A DNA stretch of 64,000 nt from Buttiauxella agrestis ATCC 33320 (GCA_024169445.1 JALKFA010000001.1:1488001-1552000); one strand, 5' to 3'. Positions 11,358-22,768 are shown, counted from the stretch's first letter. The notes: generated by a model from the letters alone, not told the origin. Translations and numbers: made by a program.

Positions 11358-11666
11358 ATGGCTAAGGGGCAATCATTACAAGATCCGTTCTTGAACGCAC
11401 TGCGTCGCGAACGTGTTCCAGTTTCTATTTATTTGGTGAATGGTATTAAGCTGCAAGGTCAGATTGAGTCTTTTGATCAGTTTGTGATCCTGTTGAAAAA
11501 CACGGTTAGCCAGATGGTCTATAAGCACGCGATTTCAACTGTTGTTCCGTCTCGTCCGGTATCTCATCACAGCAATAACACCGGTACTAGCGGTTCTGGC
11601 AGCTACCACCATGGTGGAAGTGCGCAAGGTTCTGCGCCACAACAAGACAACGAAGACGCTGAATAA
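11358..11666 (+). CDS. hfq: RNA chaperone Hfq
   Basis: Hexameric Sm-like protein that pairs small RNAs with mRNAs. The 102-residue product is nearly identical to E. coli Hfq over the core (residues 1-65, including [20 protein letters not shown] and Y-K-H-A-I-S-T), with a Ser/His/Gly-rich flexible tail ending in acidic residues. It lies 102 bases after miaA with AAGGAA ahead of the ATG. A hairpin follows before hflX. Confidence 0.98.
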   Translation: MAKGQSLQDPFLNALRRERVPVSIYLVNGIKLQGQIESFDQFVILLKNTVSQMVYKHAISTVVPSRPVSHHSNNTGTSGSGSYHHGGSAQGSAPQQDNEDAE

Positions 11667-11690
11667 GGCATAACGTTGTTTTTCCAAGCC

Positions 11691-11728
11691 GGGGAACCAG
11701 GGATGCTGGGTTCCCCGCTGGTCTTTTT
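11691..11728 (+). terminator. Probable (partial) terminator between hfq and hflX
   Basis: GGGGAACC (11691-11698) pairs with GGTTCCCC (11709-11716); a short T-run (CTTTTT) ends ten bases later. It lies only 15 bases before the hflX start codon, so it probably lowers rather than abolishes read-through from hfq to hflX. Confidence 0.55.
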
Positions 11729-11742
11729 GAGAGGTTATACGC

Positions 11743-13023
11743 TTGTTTGACCGTTATGATGCCGGTGAGCAGGCGGTGCTGGTACACATCTATTTTACGC
11801 AAGACAAAAACAAAGAAGATCTGGATGAGTTTGAATCTCTGGTCTCTTCAGCTGGTGTCGAAGCGTTACAGGTGGTTACTGGTAGCCGTAAAGCTCCTCA
11901 CCCGAAGTATTTTGTTGGTGAAGGTAAGGCAATTGAAATTGCCGATGCAGTGAAAGCCACTGGGGCATCGGTCATTTTATTTGATCATGCGTTGTCTCCA
12001 GCTCAGGAGCGTAACCTCGAAGCGCTGTGTGAATGTCGTGTCGTCGACAGAACCGGCCTGATTTTAGATATTTTTGCTCAACGTGCGCGTACCCATGAAG
12101 GTAAATTGCAGGTTGAGCTGGCTCAGTTACGTCACATGGCAACTCGCCTTGTGCGCGGCTGGACCCACCTTGAGCGTCAGGGAGGGGGGATAGGTTCACG
12201 AGGCCCTGGGGAAACTCAGCTCGAAACCGACCGCCGTTTACTGCGCAATCGGATTATGCAGATCCTTGGTCGCTTAGAACGAGTCGAAAAACAGCGTGAG
12301 CAAGGGCGAAGATCGCGTGCCAAGGCTGATGTCCCAACCGTTTCTCTGGTGGGCTACACCAACGCCGGCAAATCCACCCTGTTTAACCAAATAACAGCGG
12401 CAGATGTTTATGCCGCAGATCAGTTGTTTGCTACGCTGGATCCAACATTGCGTCGTATTAACGTCGCCGATGTGGGTGAAACGATCCTGGCGGATACAGT
12501 AGGATTTATTCGTCACCTGCCACATGACTTAGTGGCAGCATTTAAAGCAACCCTGCAGGAAACTCGTCAGGCGACATTGTTATTACATGTGATTGACGCA
12601 AGTGACCTCAGGATCGAGGAAAACATTGCCGCGGTTGATACCGTTCTCGAAGAGATTGAGGCTAATGAAATTCCTGCGCTAATGGTGATGAATAAGATAG
12701 ATATGTTGGACGACTTTGTTCCTCGTATCGACAGAGATGATGAAAATATGCCGATACGGGTCTGGCTTTCTGCCCAGACCGGTGATGGCGTTCCACTGCT
12801 TTTCCAGGCTTTGACTGAGCGTTTATCTGGTGAAATTGCACAGCATACGTTGTGCTTGCCCCCCCAGGCTGGGCGACTGCGAAGCCGTTTTTATCAGCTT
12901 CAGGCAATCGAAAAAGAGTGGATGGAGGAGGACGGCAGTGTTGGCTTACAAATTCGTATGCCTATTGTTGACTGGCGTCGCCTCTGTAAACAAGAACCGG
13001 CACTCGTTGACTACATCGTTTAG
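11743..13023 (+). CDS. hflX: Ribosome-splitting GTPase HflX
   Basis: GTPase that rescues stalled or heat-damaged 70S ribosomes by splitting them. In the 426-residue product an N-terminal HflX domain (K-Y-F-V-G-E-G-K, A-Q-R-A-R-T-H-E-G-K-L-Q-V-E) precedes a coiled segment and the G domain with G1 G-Y-T-N-A-G-K-S-T (204-212), D-T-V-G-F-I and N-K-I-D. The start is TTG at 11743, with GAGAGG ahead and a conserved M-F-D-R-Y-D-A-G N-terminus. Same length and start type as in E. coli. Confidence 0.97.
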   Translation: MFDRYDAGEQAVLVHIYFTQDKNKEDLDEFESLVSSAGVEALQVVTGSRKAPHPKYFVGEGKAIEIADAVKATGASVILFDHALSPAQERNLEALCECRVVDRTGLILDIFAQRARTHEGKLQVELAQLRHMATRLVRGWTHLERQGGGIGSRGPGETQLETDRRLLRNRIMQILGRLERVEKQREQGRRSRAKADVPTVSLVGYTNAGKSTLFNQITAADVYAADQLFATLDPTLRRINVADVGETILADTVGFIRHLPHDLVAAFKATLQETRQATLLLHVIDASDLRIEENIAAVDTVLEEIEANEIPALMVMNKIDMLDDFVPRIDRDDENMPIRVWLSAQTGDGVPLLFQALTERLSGEIAQHTLCLPPQAGRLRSRFYQLQAIEKEWMEEDGSVGLQIRMPIVDWRRLCKQEPALVDYIV

Positions 13024-13097
13024 CAAGTCAAGGGACTGTCCTGAAGACTTTTTCCCCTTAGGGGGATATCACCGCACAACAAATATGGAGCATAAAC

Positions 13098-14363
13098 ATG
13101 GCGTGGAATCAGCCCGGTAATAACGGACAGGACCGCGACCCGTGGGGAAGCAGCAAACCAGGCGGCGACTCTGGGGGTAATAAAGGAGGGCGGGATCAGG
13201 GGCCTCCTGATCTTGATGATATCTTCCGGAAATTAAGCAAAAAACTCGGCGGCCTTGGTGGCGGTAAAAGCGGTGGTGGTGGCGGTACCGGCGGCGGTTC
13301 TTCACAGCTTCCGCGTCCACACATCGGTGGTCGTATGGTCGGCATTGTTGCTGCCGTAGCCGTGGTTATTTGGGCTGCTACTGGGTTCTATACCATCAAA
13401 GAAGCCGAACGTGGTGTGGTGACTCGTTTTGGTCAATTCAGCCATTTGGTTGAGCCAGGTCTGAACTGGAAACCAACATTTATTGATAAAGTCACTGCGG
13501 TAAACGTTGAAGCAGTTCGCGAATTGGCGGCTTCTGGTGTGATGCTGACCTCTGACGAGAACGTGGTTCGCGTCGAAATGAACGTCCAGTATCGCGTGAC
13601 CGATCCGCGTCGCTATCTGTATAGCGTAACCAGTGCAGACGACAGCTTGCGTCAGGCAACCGACAGCGCACTGCGTGGTGTTATTGGTAAATACACCATG
13701 GATAAGATCCTCACCGAGGGTCGTACCATTATTCGTAATGATACTCAGCGTGAACTGGAAGAAACCATTCGTCCGTACAACATGGGTATCACCTTACTGG
13801 ACGTTAACTTCCAGACAGCTCGTCCACCGGAAGAAGTAAAAGCTGCGTTTGATGACGCGATTTCTGCGCGTGAAAACGAACAGCAATACATCCGTGAAGC
13901 TGAAGCTTATACCAACGAAGTTCAGCCGCGTGCTAACGGCCAGGCGCAGCGTATTCTCGAAGAAGCTCGCGCTTATAAAACACAGACAGTGTTAGAAGCG
14001 CAGGGTGAAGTTGCACGCTTTGCGAAGCTGTTGCCAGAGTACAAAGCCGCACCGGAAATCACCCGTGAGCGTCTGTATATCGAAACCATGGAAAAAGTGC
14101 TTAGCCATACTCGTAAAGTTCTGGTTAACGACAAAGGCGGCAACTTGATGGTTCTGCCTCTGGATCAGATGCTGAAAGGTGGCTCTCAGCCTGCAGCAAA
14201 GAGTGACAGCAGTGGCGCGAATAATCTGTTGCGTTTGCCACCTGCATCCGGCTCTAGCAGCGGTAGCGCCAGCACACCGTCCTCAACTAGTCAGGGCGAT
14301 ATCATGGATCAGCGCCGCGTGAACGCGCAGCGCACTGATAACCAGCGCGTAGGGAGTGAATAA
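13098..14363 (+). CDS. hflK: FtsH protease modulator HflK
   Basis: SPFH membrane protein that with HflC forms a large cage around the FtsH protease in the inner membrane and restrains it. The 421-residue product has a Gly-rich cytoplasmic N-terminus (1-75), one membrane span (about 80-98), the SPFH domain (T-R-F-G-Q-F-S, E-P-G-L-N-W-K-P) and a long Ala/Glu/Gln helical region, ending in a Ser-rich tail. hflC follows two bases after its stop codon. Two further SPFH genes related to hflK and hflC lie at 48.7-50.8 kb. Confidence 0.97.
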   Translation: MAWNQPGNNGQDRDPWGSSKPGGDSGGNKGGRDQGPPDLDDIFRKLSKKLGGLGGGKSGGGGGTGGGSSQLPRPHIGGRMVGIVAAVAVVIWAATGFYTIKEAERGVVTRFGQFSHLVEPGLNWKPTFIDKVTAVNVEAVRELAASGVMLTSDENVVRVEMNVQYRVTDPRRYLYSVTSADDSLRQATDSALRGVIGKYTMDKILTEGRTIIRNDTQRELEETIRPYNMGITLLDVNFQTARPPEEVKAAFDDAISARENEQQYIREAEAYTNEVQPRANGQAQRILEEARAYKTQTVLEAQGEVARFAKLLPEYKAAPEITRERLYIETMEKVLSHTRKVLVNDKGGNLMVLPLDQMLKGGSQPAAKSDSSGANNLLRLPPASGSSSGSASTPSSTSQGDIMDQRRVNAQRTDNQRVGSE

Positions 14364-14365
14364 CG

Positions 14366-15370
14366 ATGCGTAAGTCAGTCATTGCTTTAATTATCATCGT
14401 GCTGGTGGTGCTGTTTACCTCGGTCTTCGTGGTACAAGAAGGTGAGCGCGGGATTACGTTACGCTTTGGTAAGGTGTTGCGTGATGATGAAAATAAGCCG
14501 GTGGTCTACGAGCCAGGTCTGCATTTCAAAGTACCGTTTATCGAGTCAGTTAAAACTCTTGATGCGCGTATTCAGACCATGGATAACCAGGCCGACCGCT
14601 TTGTAACCAAAGAGAAGAAAGACCTGATCGTTGATTCTTATATCAAATGGCGTATCAGTGATTTCAGTCGCTACTATCTGGCAACCGGTGGTGGTGATGT
14701 TTCTCAAGCTGAAGTGCTGTTAAAACGTAAATTCAGTGACCGTCTGCGTTCTGAAATTGGTCGTCTTGATGTGAAAGACATCGTGACCGATTCCCGTGGT
14801 CGCCTGACTCTGGATGTTCGTGATGCGTTGAACTCAGGTTCTGCGGGTGCTGACGATGAAGTGTCAACGCCTGCTGCGGATGATGCGATTGCATCGGCGG
14901 CGGCGCGTGTGACTCAAGAAACCAATGGCAAAGTGCCTGTGGTTAACACGAACAGTATGGCGGCTCTGGGTATCGAAGTGGTCGATGTGCGTATCAAGCA
15001 GATCAACCTGCCAGCAGAGGTTTCTGAAGCAATCTACAACCGTATGCGTGCAGAGCGTGAAGCCGTTGCTCGTCGTCACCGTTCACAAGGCCAGGAAGAA
15101 GCTGAGAAGCTGCGTGCTACCGCCGACTACGAAGTCACTCGTACTCTGGCAGAAGCTGAGCGTCAGGGCCGTATTAGCCGTGGTGAAGGTGATGCTGAAG
15201 CTGCCAAACTGTTTGCAGACGCATTTAGCCAGGATCCAGACTTCTATGCCTTTATTCGTAGCCTGCGCGCTTACGAGGCCAGCTTCAATTCTGGTCAGGA
15301 CGTGATGGTGTTAAGTCCGGAGAATGATTTCTTCCGCTACATGAAAACGCCAGCGAACAGTTCACGTTAA
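14366..15370 (+). CDS. hflC: FtsH protease modulator HflC
   Basis: Partner of HflK. The 334-residue product (E. coli 334) has one N-terminal membrane span (residues ~4-22), then V-V-Q-E-G-E-R-G-I-T-L-R-F-G, which begins the periplasmic SPFH domain, and a helical segment with R-M-R-A-E-R-E-A-V-A-R-R shared by all HflC proteins. It ends the nnr-hflC series; an intrinsic terminator follows 17 bases after the stop. Confidence 0.97.
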   Translation: MRKSVIALIIIVLVVLFTSVFVVQEGERGITLRFGKVLRDDENKPVVYEPGLHFKVPFIESVKTLDARIQTMDNQADRFVTKEKKDLIVDSYIKWRISDFSRYYLATGGGDVSQAEVLLKRKFSDRLRSEIGRLDVKDIVTDSRGRLTLDVRDALNSGSAGADDEVSTPAADDAIASAAARVTQETNGKVPVVNTNSMAALGIEVVDVRIKQINLPAEVSEAIYNRMRAEREAVARRHRSQGQEEAEKLRATADYEVTRTLAEAERQGRISRGEGDAEAAKLFADAFSQDPDFYAFIRSLRAYEASFNSGQDVMVLSPENDFFRYMKTPANSSR

Positions 15371-15387
15371 TTTTCGCGAGTTATACA

Positions 15388-15414
15388 AGAGCCGGTCTGA
15401 CCGGCTCTTTTTTT
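15388..15414 (+). terminator. Intrinsic terminator after hflC
   Basis: AGAGCCGG and CCGGCTCT form an 8-bp stem around a 4-base loop (TCTG or similar), followed by seven T residues. It separates hflC from yjeT. Confidence 0.88.
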
Positions 15415-15433
15415 ATTGGTGTTTGAGGGAAAT

Positions 15434-15631
15434 ATGAATTCGACTATCTGGATGGCATTAGCGTTAGTTTTAGTGCTCGAAGGACTCGGGCCAATGCTTT
15501 ACCCGCGTATGTGGCGCCGAATGATTGCCGCTTTAACTCAGCTTCCCGACAATACGCTGCGCCGTTTTGGTGGTGGTCTAGTGGTTGCAGGTATTGTTAT
15601 CTACTACATGTTGAGTCGAAGCGGTGGTTGA
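15434..15631 (+). CDS. yjeT: Small inner-membrane protein YjeT (DUF2065)
   Basis: 65 residues, same length as E. coli YjeT. Two predicted membrane helices: 4-24 (W-M-A-L-A-L-V-L-V-L-E-G-L-G) and 46-62 (F-G-G-G-L-V-V-A-G-I-V-I-Y-Y). The ATG at 15434, preceded by GAGGGA, gives the conserved M-N-S-T-I-W start. Function unknown. It lies between hflC and purA, as in E. coli. Confidence 0.9.
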   Translation: MNSTIWMALALVLVLEGLGPMLYPRMWRRMIAALTQLPDNTLRRFGGGLVVAGIVIYYMLSRSGG

Positions 15632-15711
15632 GTCACATTGAGGGCGATGATTACCATTTTGCATACTAAAAGGGCTGATCATCGAAGAAACCGATGGTAG
15701 AATCCTTTTTT

Positions 15712-15727
15712 AAGCAAACGGTGATTT
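15712..15727 (+). promoter_or_regulatory. Candidate PurR box before purA
   Basis: The 16 bases AAGCAAACGGTGATTT resemble the PurR operator consensus (ACGCAAACGTTTNCNT), with the core GCAAACG intact. They end 7 bases before the purA ATG. A possible -10 (TAGAAT, 15698-15703) precedes them. E. coli purA is known to be PurR-controlled; the exact site here is inferred from similarity only. Confidence 0.45.
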
Positions 15728-15730
15728 TGA

Positions 15731-17032
<1,302 letters not shown>

Positions 17033-17041
17033 TGATGTGAT

Positions 17042-17064
17042 GGGGTGTGCGCATAGCACGCCCC
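17042..17064 (+). terminator. Hairpin after purA, possible terminator
   Basis: GGGGTGTGC (17042-17050) pairs with GCACGCCCC (17056-17064) with one G-U pair. Only a weak T stretch follows (TGCTTTAT), so termination is likely but not strong on this evidence. Confidence 0.45.
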
Positions 17065-17194
17065 AACTGCTTTATCCTGCCGTTTTATCTACCTTCCCCG
17101 TTAAATAAATTAGCTGGCAACCATATGGCTGGTTTATCATCAATATATCGCCCTGATGGCGAAAAGCGTTTCCCCTCCCACCCTAGAGGTTGAT

Positions 17195-17620
17195 GTGCAG
17201 TTAACGAGTTTTACTGATTACGGTTTACGTGCTTTGATTTACATGGCGTCTTTGCCAGAAGGCAAGATGACGAGCATTTCTGAAGTCACAGAAGTGTATG
17301 GTGTATCACGTAATCATATGGTGAAAATCATCAATCAACTCAGTCGCGCAGGCTATGTGACGGCAGTGCGCGGCAAAAACGGTGGCATTCGCCTCGGCAA
17401 GCCGGCGGTATCTATCCGTGTCGGTGATGTGGTGCGCGAGCTGGAACCGCTTTCTTTGGTGAACTGTAGCAGTGAGTTTTGTCATATTACCCCCGCATGT
17501 CGCCTGAAACAGGCACTGGCCCAGGCGGTGCAAAGCTTTCTTACAGAGCTGGATAAGCACACCCTGGCCGATTTGGTGGACCAAAACCAACCGCTCTACA
17601 AATTATTGCTGGTGGAATAA
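17195..17620 (+). CDS. nsrR: Nitric-oxide-sensing repressor NsrR
   Basis: Rrf2-family iron-sulfur repressor that releases DNA when its cluster reacts with NO; controls hmp, ytfE and others. The 141-residue product has an N-terminal winged helix and the three cluster cysteines C91, C96, C102 ([13 protein letters not shown]). The start is GTG at 17195, with AGAGG ahead; it gives the conserved [12 protein letters not shown]. An upstream ATG at 17156 would add 13 unconserved residues. A near-perfect operator for this protein lies before ytfE at 37.56 kb. rnr starts 39 bases downstream. Confidence 0.96.
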   Translation: MQLTSFTDYGLRALIYMASLPEGKMTSISEVTEVYGVSRNHMVKIINQLSRAGYVTAVRGKNGGIRLGKPAVSIRVGDVVRELEPLSLVNCSSEFCHITPACRLKQALAQAVQSFLTELDKHTLADLVDQNQPLYKLLLVE

Positions 17621-17659
17621 ATCACGATTTCCTCAGCAAATGACAACGGAGGAACCGCA

Positions 17660-20128
17660 ATGTCAAAAGATCCTTTTCAGGAACGAGAAGCCGAAAAATA
17701 CGAAAACCCGATCCCAAGCCGGGAGTTTATTCTCGCTCATCTCTCCAAACGTGAAAAACCAGCCAATCGTGACGAACTGGCTGAAGAACTGAATATTACC
17801 GGTGAAGAACAACTTGAAGCGCTGCGTCGCCGTTTGCGAGCCATGGAACGCGATGGACAGTTGGTCTTTACCCGCCGCCAGTGTTACGCCCTGCCAGAAC
17901 GTCTCGATTTGCTAAAAGGCAAAGTCATTGGCCATCGCGATGGTTTTGGTTTCCTGCGCGTAGAAGGTCGTAAAGACGATCTCTACCTTTCATCTGAGCA
18001 GATGAAAATGTGCATGCATGGCGACATCGTGCTGGCGCAGCCGCTGGGTGCCGACCGTAAAGGCCGTCGCGAAGCGCGTATTGTGCGCGTACTTGAGCCA
18101 AGAACCGGGCAAATCGTTGGCCGCTACTTTACCGATGCCGGTATTAGTTTTGTGGTGCCAGACGACAGCCGCCTGAGCTTCGATATCCTTATCCCACCAG
18201 AAGGGGTAATGGGCGCACGCATGGGCTTTGTGGTAGTGGTTGAACTGACTCAGCGTCCAACTCGCCGCACCAAAGCTGTAGGTAAAATTGTTGAGATTCT
18301 TGGCGACAACATGGGCACCGGCATGGCTGTCGATATGGCGCTGCGCACCCATGAAATCCCATACGTCTGGCCGCCAGAAGTCGAAGCACAAGTCGCTTCA
18401 CTTAAAGAACAGGTGCCGGAAGAAGCCAAAATTGGCCGCGTGGATTTGCGTGACCTGCCGCTTGTCACCATCGATGGTGAAGATGCGCGTGACTTCGATG
18501 ATGCCGTGTTCTGTGAGAAGAAACGTGGCGGCGGCTGGCGTTTATATGTCGCTATTGCCGACGTAAGCTATTACGTTCGCCCGCCAACCGCGCTGGATAA
18601 AGAAGCTCGTAACCGTGGCACGTCAGTTTACTTCCCATCGCAGGTTATCCCGATGCTGCCGGAAGTGCTGTCCAACGGCTTGTGCTCGCTCAATCCACAG
18701 GTTGACCGTCTGTGTATGGTCTGTGAAATGACCATCTCTTCGACGGGCCGTCTGACCGGTTCGAAATTCTACGAAGCGGTAATGAGCTCCCATGCGCGTC
18801 TGACCTACACCAAAGTGTGGCACATGTTGCAGGGCGACCAGGAACTGCGCGAGCAATATGCGCCGCTGGTTAAGCACATTGAAGAGCTGCATAACCTGTA
18901 TAAAGTGCTGGATGTTTCCCGTGCGCAGCGTGGCGGCATCTCGTTTGAAAGCGAAGAAGCGAAGTTTATCTTCAACGCCGAGCGCCGTATTGAACGCGTT
19001 GAGCAAACCGTTCGTAACGACGCGCATAAACTTATCGAAGAGTGCATGATCCTCGCGAATATCGCGGCGGCACGCTTTGTCGAGAAAAACAACGAACCGT
19101 CACTGTTCCGTGACCACGACCGTCCAACTAACGAGGCGATCACGTCATTCCGTTCGGTGCTGGCTGAACTAGGTCTGGAACTGCCTGGCGGGCAGAAACC
19201 AGAACCGCGTGATTACGCAGAATTGCTGAACTCGATTGCCGATCGTCCGGATCATGAAATGCTGCAAACCATGCTGCTGCGTTCCATGAAACAGGCCGTT
19301 TACGATCCAGAAAACCGTGGTCACTTCGGCCTGGCGCTGCAATCTTACGCGCACTTTACTTCACCGATTCGTCGTTACCCGGATCTGTTGCTGCACCGTG
19401 CGATTAAGTATCTGCTGGCAAAAGAGCAGGGTCATAAAGGCAACAGCACCGAGTCTGGTGGCTGGCACTATGAGATGGACGAAATGCTGCAGCTTGGCCA
19501 GCATTGTTCCATGGCAGAACGCCGCGCCGATGAAGCGACGCGCGATGTTGCCGACTGGCTGAAATGCGACTTTATGCAGGATCAGGTCGGTAATACCTTT
19601 ACTGGCATCATCGCCAGCGTTACCGGCTTCGGCTTCTTTGTACGCCTGACGGATCTGTTTATCGATGGCCTGGTACACGTTTCCACTCTCGATAACGACT
19701 ACTACCGTTTCGACCAAATCGGGCAGCGCCTGATTGGTGAATCCGGTGGTCAGACTTATCGCCTGGGTGACCGTGTCGAAGTGCGCGTTGAAGCCGTCCA
19801 CATGGACGAGCGTAAAATTGATTTTGCTCTGATTTCCAGCACTCGTGTTCCTCGTGGCGCGGGTAAAACTGAGAAAGACCGAGCGAAAAAAGGCGCAAAC
19901 GGCAACGGGCCAAAACGTCGTCAGGGCGGTAAACGCACGAACTTCGAGCCAGACAGCACTTTCCGTAAAGAGAAAGGGCCAGCCAAGCCGAAGAAAGCGA
20001 AAGCCGAGAAAAGCGCCGACACAAAAGCCGAGCCGAAAGCGAAGAAACCAAAAACGCAGTCGGACAAAACTCGTAAAATAGCCGCCGCTACTAAAGCCAA
20101 GCGCGCTGCGAAAAAGCAGCCGAGCTAA
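17660..20128 (+). CDS. rnr: Ribonuclease R
   Basis: Processive 3'-5' exoribonuclease that degrades structured RNA and works in trans-translation and rRNA quality control. The 822-residue product (E. coli 813) has an N-terminal HTH/cold-shock region, the RNB catalytic domain ([15 protein letters not shown] holds the metal-binding Asp residues; [14 protein letters not shown] further on), an S1 domain (about 640-725, [15 protein letters not shown]) and a Lys-rich tail (730-822). Same-strand neighbours are nsrR upstream and rlmB downstream, as in E. coli. Confidence 0.98.
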   Translation: MSKDPFQEREAEKYENPIPSREFILAHLSKREKPANRDELAEELNITGEEQLEALRRRLRAMERDGQLVFTRRQCYALPERLDLLKGKVIGHRDGFGFLRVEGRKDDLYLSSEQMKMCMHGDIVLAQPLGADRKGRREARIVRVLEPRTGQIVGRYFTDAGISFVVPDDSRLSFDILIPPEGVMGARMGFVVVVELTQRPTRRTKAVGKIVEILGDNMGTGMAVDMALRTHEIPYVWPPEVEAQVASLKEQVPEEAKIGRVDLRDLPLVTIDGEDARDFDDAVFCEKKRGGGWRLYVAIADVSYYVRPPTALDKEARNRGTSVYFPSQVIPMLPEVLSNGLCSLNPQVDRLCMVCEMTISSTGRLTGSKFYEAVMSSHARLTYTKVWHMLQGDQELREQYAPLVKHIEELHNLYKVLDVSRAQRGGISFESEEAKFIFNAERRIERVEQTVRNDAHKLIEECMILANIAAARFVEKNNEPSLFRDHDRPTNEAITSFRSVLAELGLELPGGQKPEPRDYAELLNSIADRPDHEMLQTMLLRSMKQAVYDPENRGHFGLALQSYAHFTSPIRRYPDLLLHRAIKYLLAKEQGHKGNSTESGGWHYEMDEMLQLGQHCSMAERRADEATRDVADWLKCDFMQDQVGNTFTGIIASVTGFGFFVRLTDLFIDGLVHVSTLDNDYYRFDQIGQRLIGESGGQTYRLGDRVEVRVEAVHMDERKIDFALISSTRVPRGAGKTEKDRAKKGANGNGPKRRQGGKRTNFEPDSTFRKEKGPAKPKKAKAEKSADTKAEPKAKKPKTQSDKTRKIAAATKAKRAAKKQPS

Positions 20129-20138
20129 CGAGTAATAC

Positions 20139-20199
20139 CTCTCACCCTAACCCGATCGGTTTTCTCCCTCTCCCTGGGGAGAGGGCCGGGGTGAGGGTG
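20139..20199. repeat. Dispersed ~60-bp inverted-repeat element, copy A
   Basis: Between rnr and rlmB. The outer arms CTCACCCTAA / GGGGTGAGGGTGA and the inner arms CTCCCTCTCCC / GGGAGAGGG form a long imperfect hairpin. Nearly the same element recurs at 36794-36853 after cycA, which identifies it as a dispersed intergenic repeat rather than a gene-specific terminator. Confidence 0.75.
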
Positions 20200-20250
20200 A
20201 CCATATCAGCATTAACAACGGTGCATCAGCACCTGAAATGAGTAACAGTA

Positions 20251-20982
20251 ATGAGTGAAATGATTTACGGCATTCACGCCGTCCAGGCACTGCTTGATAA
20301 CGCCCCTCAGCGTTTTCGGGAAGTCTTTATTCTTAAAGGCCGTGAAGACAAACGTCTGATGCCTTTAATTCATGCGCTGGAAGCTCAGGGTGTGCCGGTT
20401 CAAATGGCAAACCGCCAATGGCTGGATGAAAAATCTGAAGGCGCGGTGCACCAGGGCATTATTGCTCGCGTGAAACCGGGTCGTCAGTATCAGGAAAATG
20501 ATATTCCAGACCTGCTTGCCAGTATCGATACCCCGTTCCTGCTCATTCTGGATGGCGTTACCGATCCCCACAACCTCGGTGCCTGCCTGCGTAGTGCAGA
20601 TGCCGCTGGCGTGCACGCGGTTATCGTTCCGAAAGACAGATCTGCCCAGTTGAACGCGACTGCCAAGAAAGTGGCCTGCGGTGCCGCAGAGCACGTTCCG
20701 CTTATCAGTGTGACCAACCTGGCTCGCACTATGCGTTTATTGCAGGAATCGAACGTCTGGATCGTCGGTACAGCGGGCGAAGCTGACCATACTTTATTCC
20801 AGAGCAAAATGACCGGCCCAATGGCGCTGGTGATGGGCGCTGAAGGTGAAGGCATGCGTCGCCTGACGCGTGAACATTGCGATGAGCTGATTAGCATCCC
20901 AATGGCCGGAACGGTTTCTTCATTGAACGTTTCCGTTGCGACCGGTATTTGCCTGTTCGAAGCTGTGCGTCAACGCAGTTAA
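20251..20982 (+). CDS. rlmB: 23S rRNA (guanosine-2'-O-)-methyltransferase RlmB
   Basis: Methylates G2251 in the peptidyl-transferase loop of 23S rRNA. A SPOUT (trefoil-knot) enzyme of 243 residues, same length as E. coli. Motifs: [12 protein letters not shown] (about 109-120), [10 protein letters not shown] and the knot motif [11 protein letters not shown] near the C-terminus. In this genome aidB follows directly; the yjfI-yjfC block of E. coli is missing. Confidence 0.97.
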   Translation: MSEMIYGIHAVQALLDNAPQRFREVFILKGREDKRLMPLIHALEAQGVPVQMANRQWLDEKSEGAVHQGIIARVKPGRQYQENDIPDLLASIDTPFLLILDGVTDPHNLGACLRSADAAGVHAVIVPKDRSAQLNATAKKVACGAAEHVPLISVTNLARTMRLLQESNVWIVGTAGEADHTLFQSKMTGPMALVMGAEGEGMRRLTREHCDELISIPMAGTVSSLNVSVATGICLFEAVRQRS

Positions 20983-21085
20983 TTCTCGGTGGGGTGCGCT
21001 CGCACCCCGCTTTGTGATCCTCCTCCATGCATAACTGCCGTCACCGTCCATACTAATGGCTATGCCATTAATGGGAGGGAACACG

Positions 21086-22720
21086 ATGCGCTGGCAAACT
21101 CATACCGTTTTTAACCAACCAATACCCCTCAACAACAGTAACCTTTTTCTTTCTGATATTTCGTTAACCGAAGCTGTTTTACGTGAAGGTGCTGGCTGGG
21201 ATGCTGAACTTCTGGCGAGTATTGGCCAACAACTCGGCTCGGCTGAATCGCTGGAACTCGGGCGGCTGGCAAACGCGAATCCCCCTGAATTACTTCGTTA
21301 TGACTCTAGCGGCGAACGGCTTGATGATGTGCGGTTTTATCCCGCCTGGCATTTGTTGATGCAGGGATTGTGTGCCAATCGGGTTCATAATTTGCCGTGG
21401 CAGGAAGATGCCAGGCAGGGCTCGTTTGTTGCCCGTGCAGCGCGTTTTGTTCAGCACGCACAAGTGGAAGCAGGCACGTTATGTCCGATAACCATGACAT
21501 TTGGTGCGATCCCTCTCTTGCTTAAGCATCTACCCAAAGAGTTTCAACCGTGGCTGAAGCCGATGCTCAGCGATCGTTACGATGCCCATCTTGCACCCGG
21601 TGCGCAAAAACGTGGCCTGTTGATTGGCATGGGGATGACCGAAAAGCAAGGTGGCTCGGATGTACTCAGCAACACCACTCGCGCTGAAGCCATCGACAAA
21701 CGCGGCCCTGGCGAAATGTATCGCATAGTCGGCCATAAGTGGTTTTTCTCCGTTCCACAAAGTGATGCTCATTTGGTTCTGGCACAGGCGAAAGGTGGGT
21801 TGTCCTGCTTCTTCCTGCCGCGCTTTTTACCGGATGGGCAGCGCAATCAGGTTCGCTTTGAGCGGTTGAAAGATAAGCTTGGTAATCGTTCAAACGCCAG
21901 CAGTGAAGCCGAGTTTCTCGATGCAACAGCATGGCTTATTGGCGAGGAAGGCGAAGGGATTCGTTCGATTCTGAAAATGGGTGGCTACACCCGTTTTGAT
22001 TGTGCATTGGGTAGCCATGGCCTGATGCGCCGTGCGCTCTCGGTTGCGTTGTATCACGCACATCAACGGCAAGCATTCGGCAAGACGCTGATCGACCAGC
22101 CTATTATGCGCCAGGTGCTTGGACGAATGGCATTGCAACTTGAAGGGCAAACGGCGTTTCTGTTCCGTCTGGCTCGCGCCTGGGAATCACCTGCTAACCC
22201 ACATGAATTGGCCTATAGCCGCCTCTTTACCCCAGCTGCCAAGTTTAGCGTCTGTAAATCAGGTATCCCGTTTGTCGCAGAAGCGATGGAAGTACTCGGG
22301 GGAATCGGCTATTGCGAAGACAGCGAATTACCTCGTATTTATCGTGAAATGCCGGTGAACAGTATTTGGGAAGGCTCCGGCAATATCATGAGCCTTGATG
22401 TGCTGCGTGTTTTGACTAAACAGCTGGGTGCTATGGAAATGCTGCATGCAGAATTTGATGAGGTAAAGGGGCAAAACCGGCATTTCGATCGTAGCTGGCG
22501 GCAGTTGCAACAGCGGCTGCACAAACCACAAGAAGAGTGGGGCAGGGAACTGACACGGCTGCTGGCGCTACTGGCAACCGGCGCACAAGTTTTACAACAT
22601 CTCTCTCCACCGTTGGGCGAGGCCTGGTGTCGTATGATGCTGGATTCGCGTGGGGAAAGTGTATTACCGAATCAAGTATTGATTGATGTGCTGCTGCGAG
22701 CGACGGGGCGTACTGGATAG
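21086..22720 (+). CDS. aidB: Acyl-CoA dehydrogenase-like alkylation-response protein AidB
   Basis: FAD protein of the acyl-CoA dehydrogenase family, part of the adaptive (Ada) response to DNA alkylation in E. coli, where it binds DNA. The 544-residue product matches E. coli AidB (541) along its length: M-T-E-K-Q-G-G-S-D-V, K-W-F-F-S-V-P-Q-S-D-A, E-V-L-G-G-I-G-Y, I-W-E-G-S-G-N. The ATG at 21086, behind GGGAGGGA, gives the conserved M-R-W-Q-T-H-T-V-F-N-Q-P start; an ATG at 21056 is less likely. The C-terminal DNA-binding part (after ~450) is the most diverged. Confidence 0.95.
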   Translation: MRWQTHTVFNQPIPLNNSNLFLSDISLTEAVLREGAGWDAELLASIGQQLGSAESLELGRLANANPPELLRYDSSGERLDDVRFYPAWHLLMQGLCANRVHNLPWQEDARQGSFVARAARFVQHAQVEAGTLCPITMTFGAIPLLLKHLPKEFQPWLKPMLSDRYDAHLAPGAQKRGLLIGMGMTEKQGGSDVLSNTTRAEAIDKRGPGEMYRIVGHKWFFSVPQSDAHLVLAQAKGGLSCFFLPRFLPDGQRNQVRFERLKDKLGNRSNASSEAEFLDATAWLIGEEGEGIRSILKMGGYTRFDCALGSHGLMRRALSVALYHAHQRQAFGKTLIDQPIMRQVLGRMALQLEGQTAFLFRLARAWESPANPHELAYSRLFTPAAKFSVCKSGIPFVAEAMEVLGGIGYCEDSELPRIYREMPVNSIWEGSGNIMSLDVLRVLTKQLGAMEMLHAEFDEVKGQNRHFDRSWRQLQQRLHKPQEEWGRELTRLLALLATGAQVLQHLSPPLGEAWCRMMLDSRGESVLPNQVLIDVLLRATGRTG

Positions 22721-22728
22721 AAACATAA

Positions 22729-22768
22729 AAGCCAGCGCTATAGCGTTGAGCTAAATGGCTGCTGGCTT
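22729..22768. terminator. Hairpin between convergent aidB and yjfN
   Basis: AAGCCAGC (22729-22736) and GCTGGCTT (22761-22768) pair perfectly around a 24-base loop. The position between two converging genes, with an AT-rich flank on each side, suggests a bidirectional terminator. The long loop lowers confidence. Confidence 0.5.
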
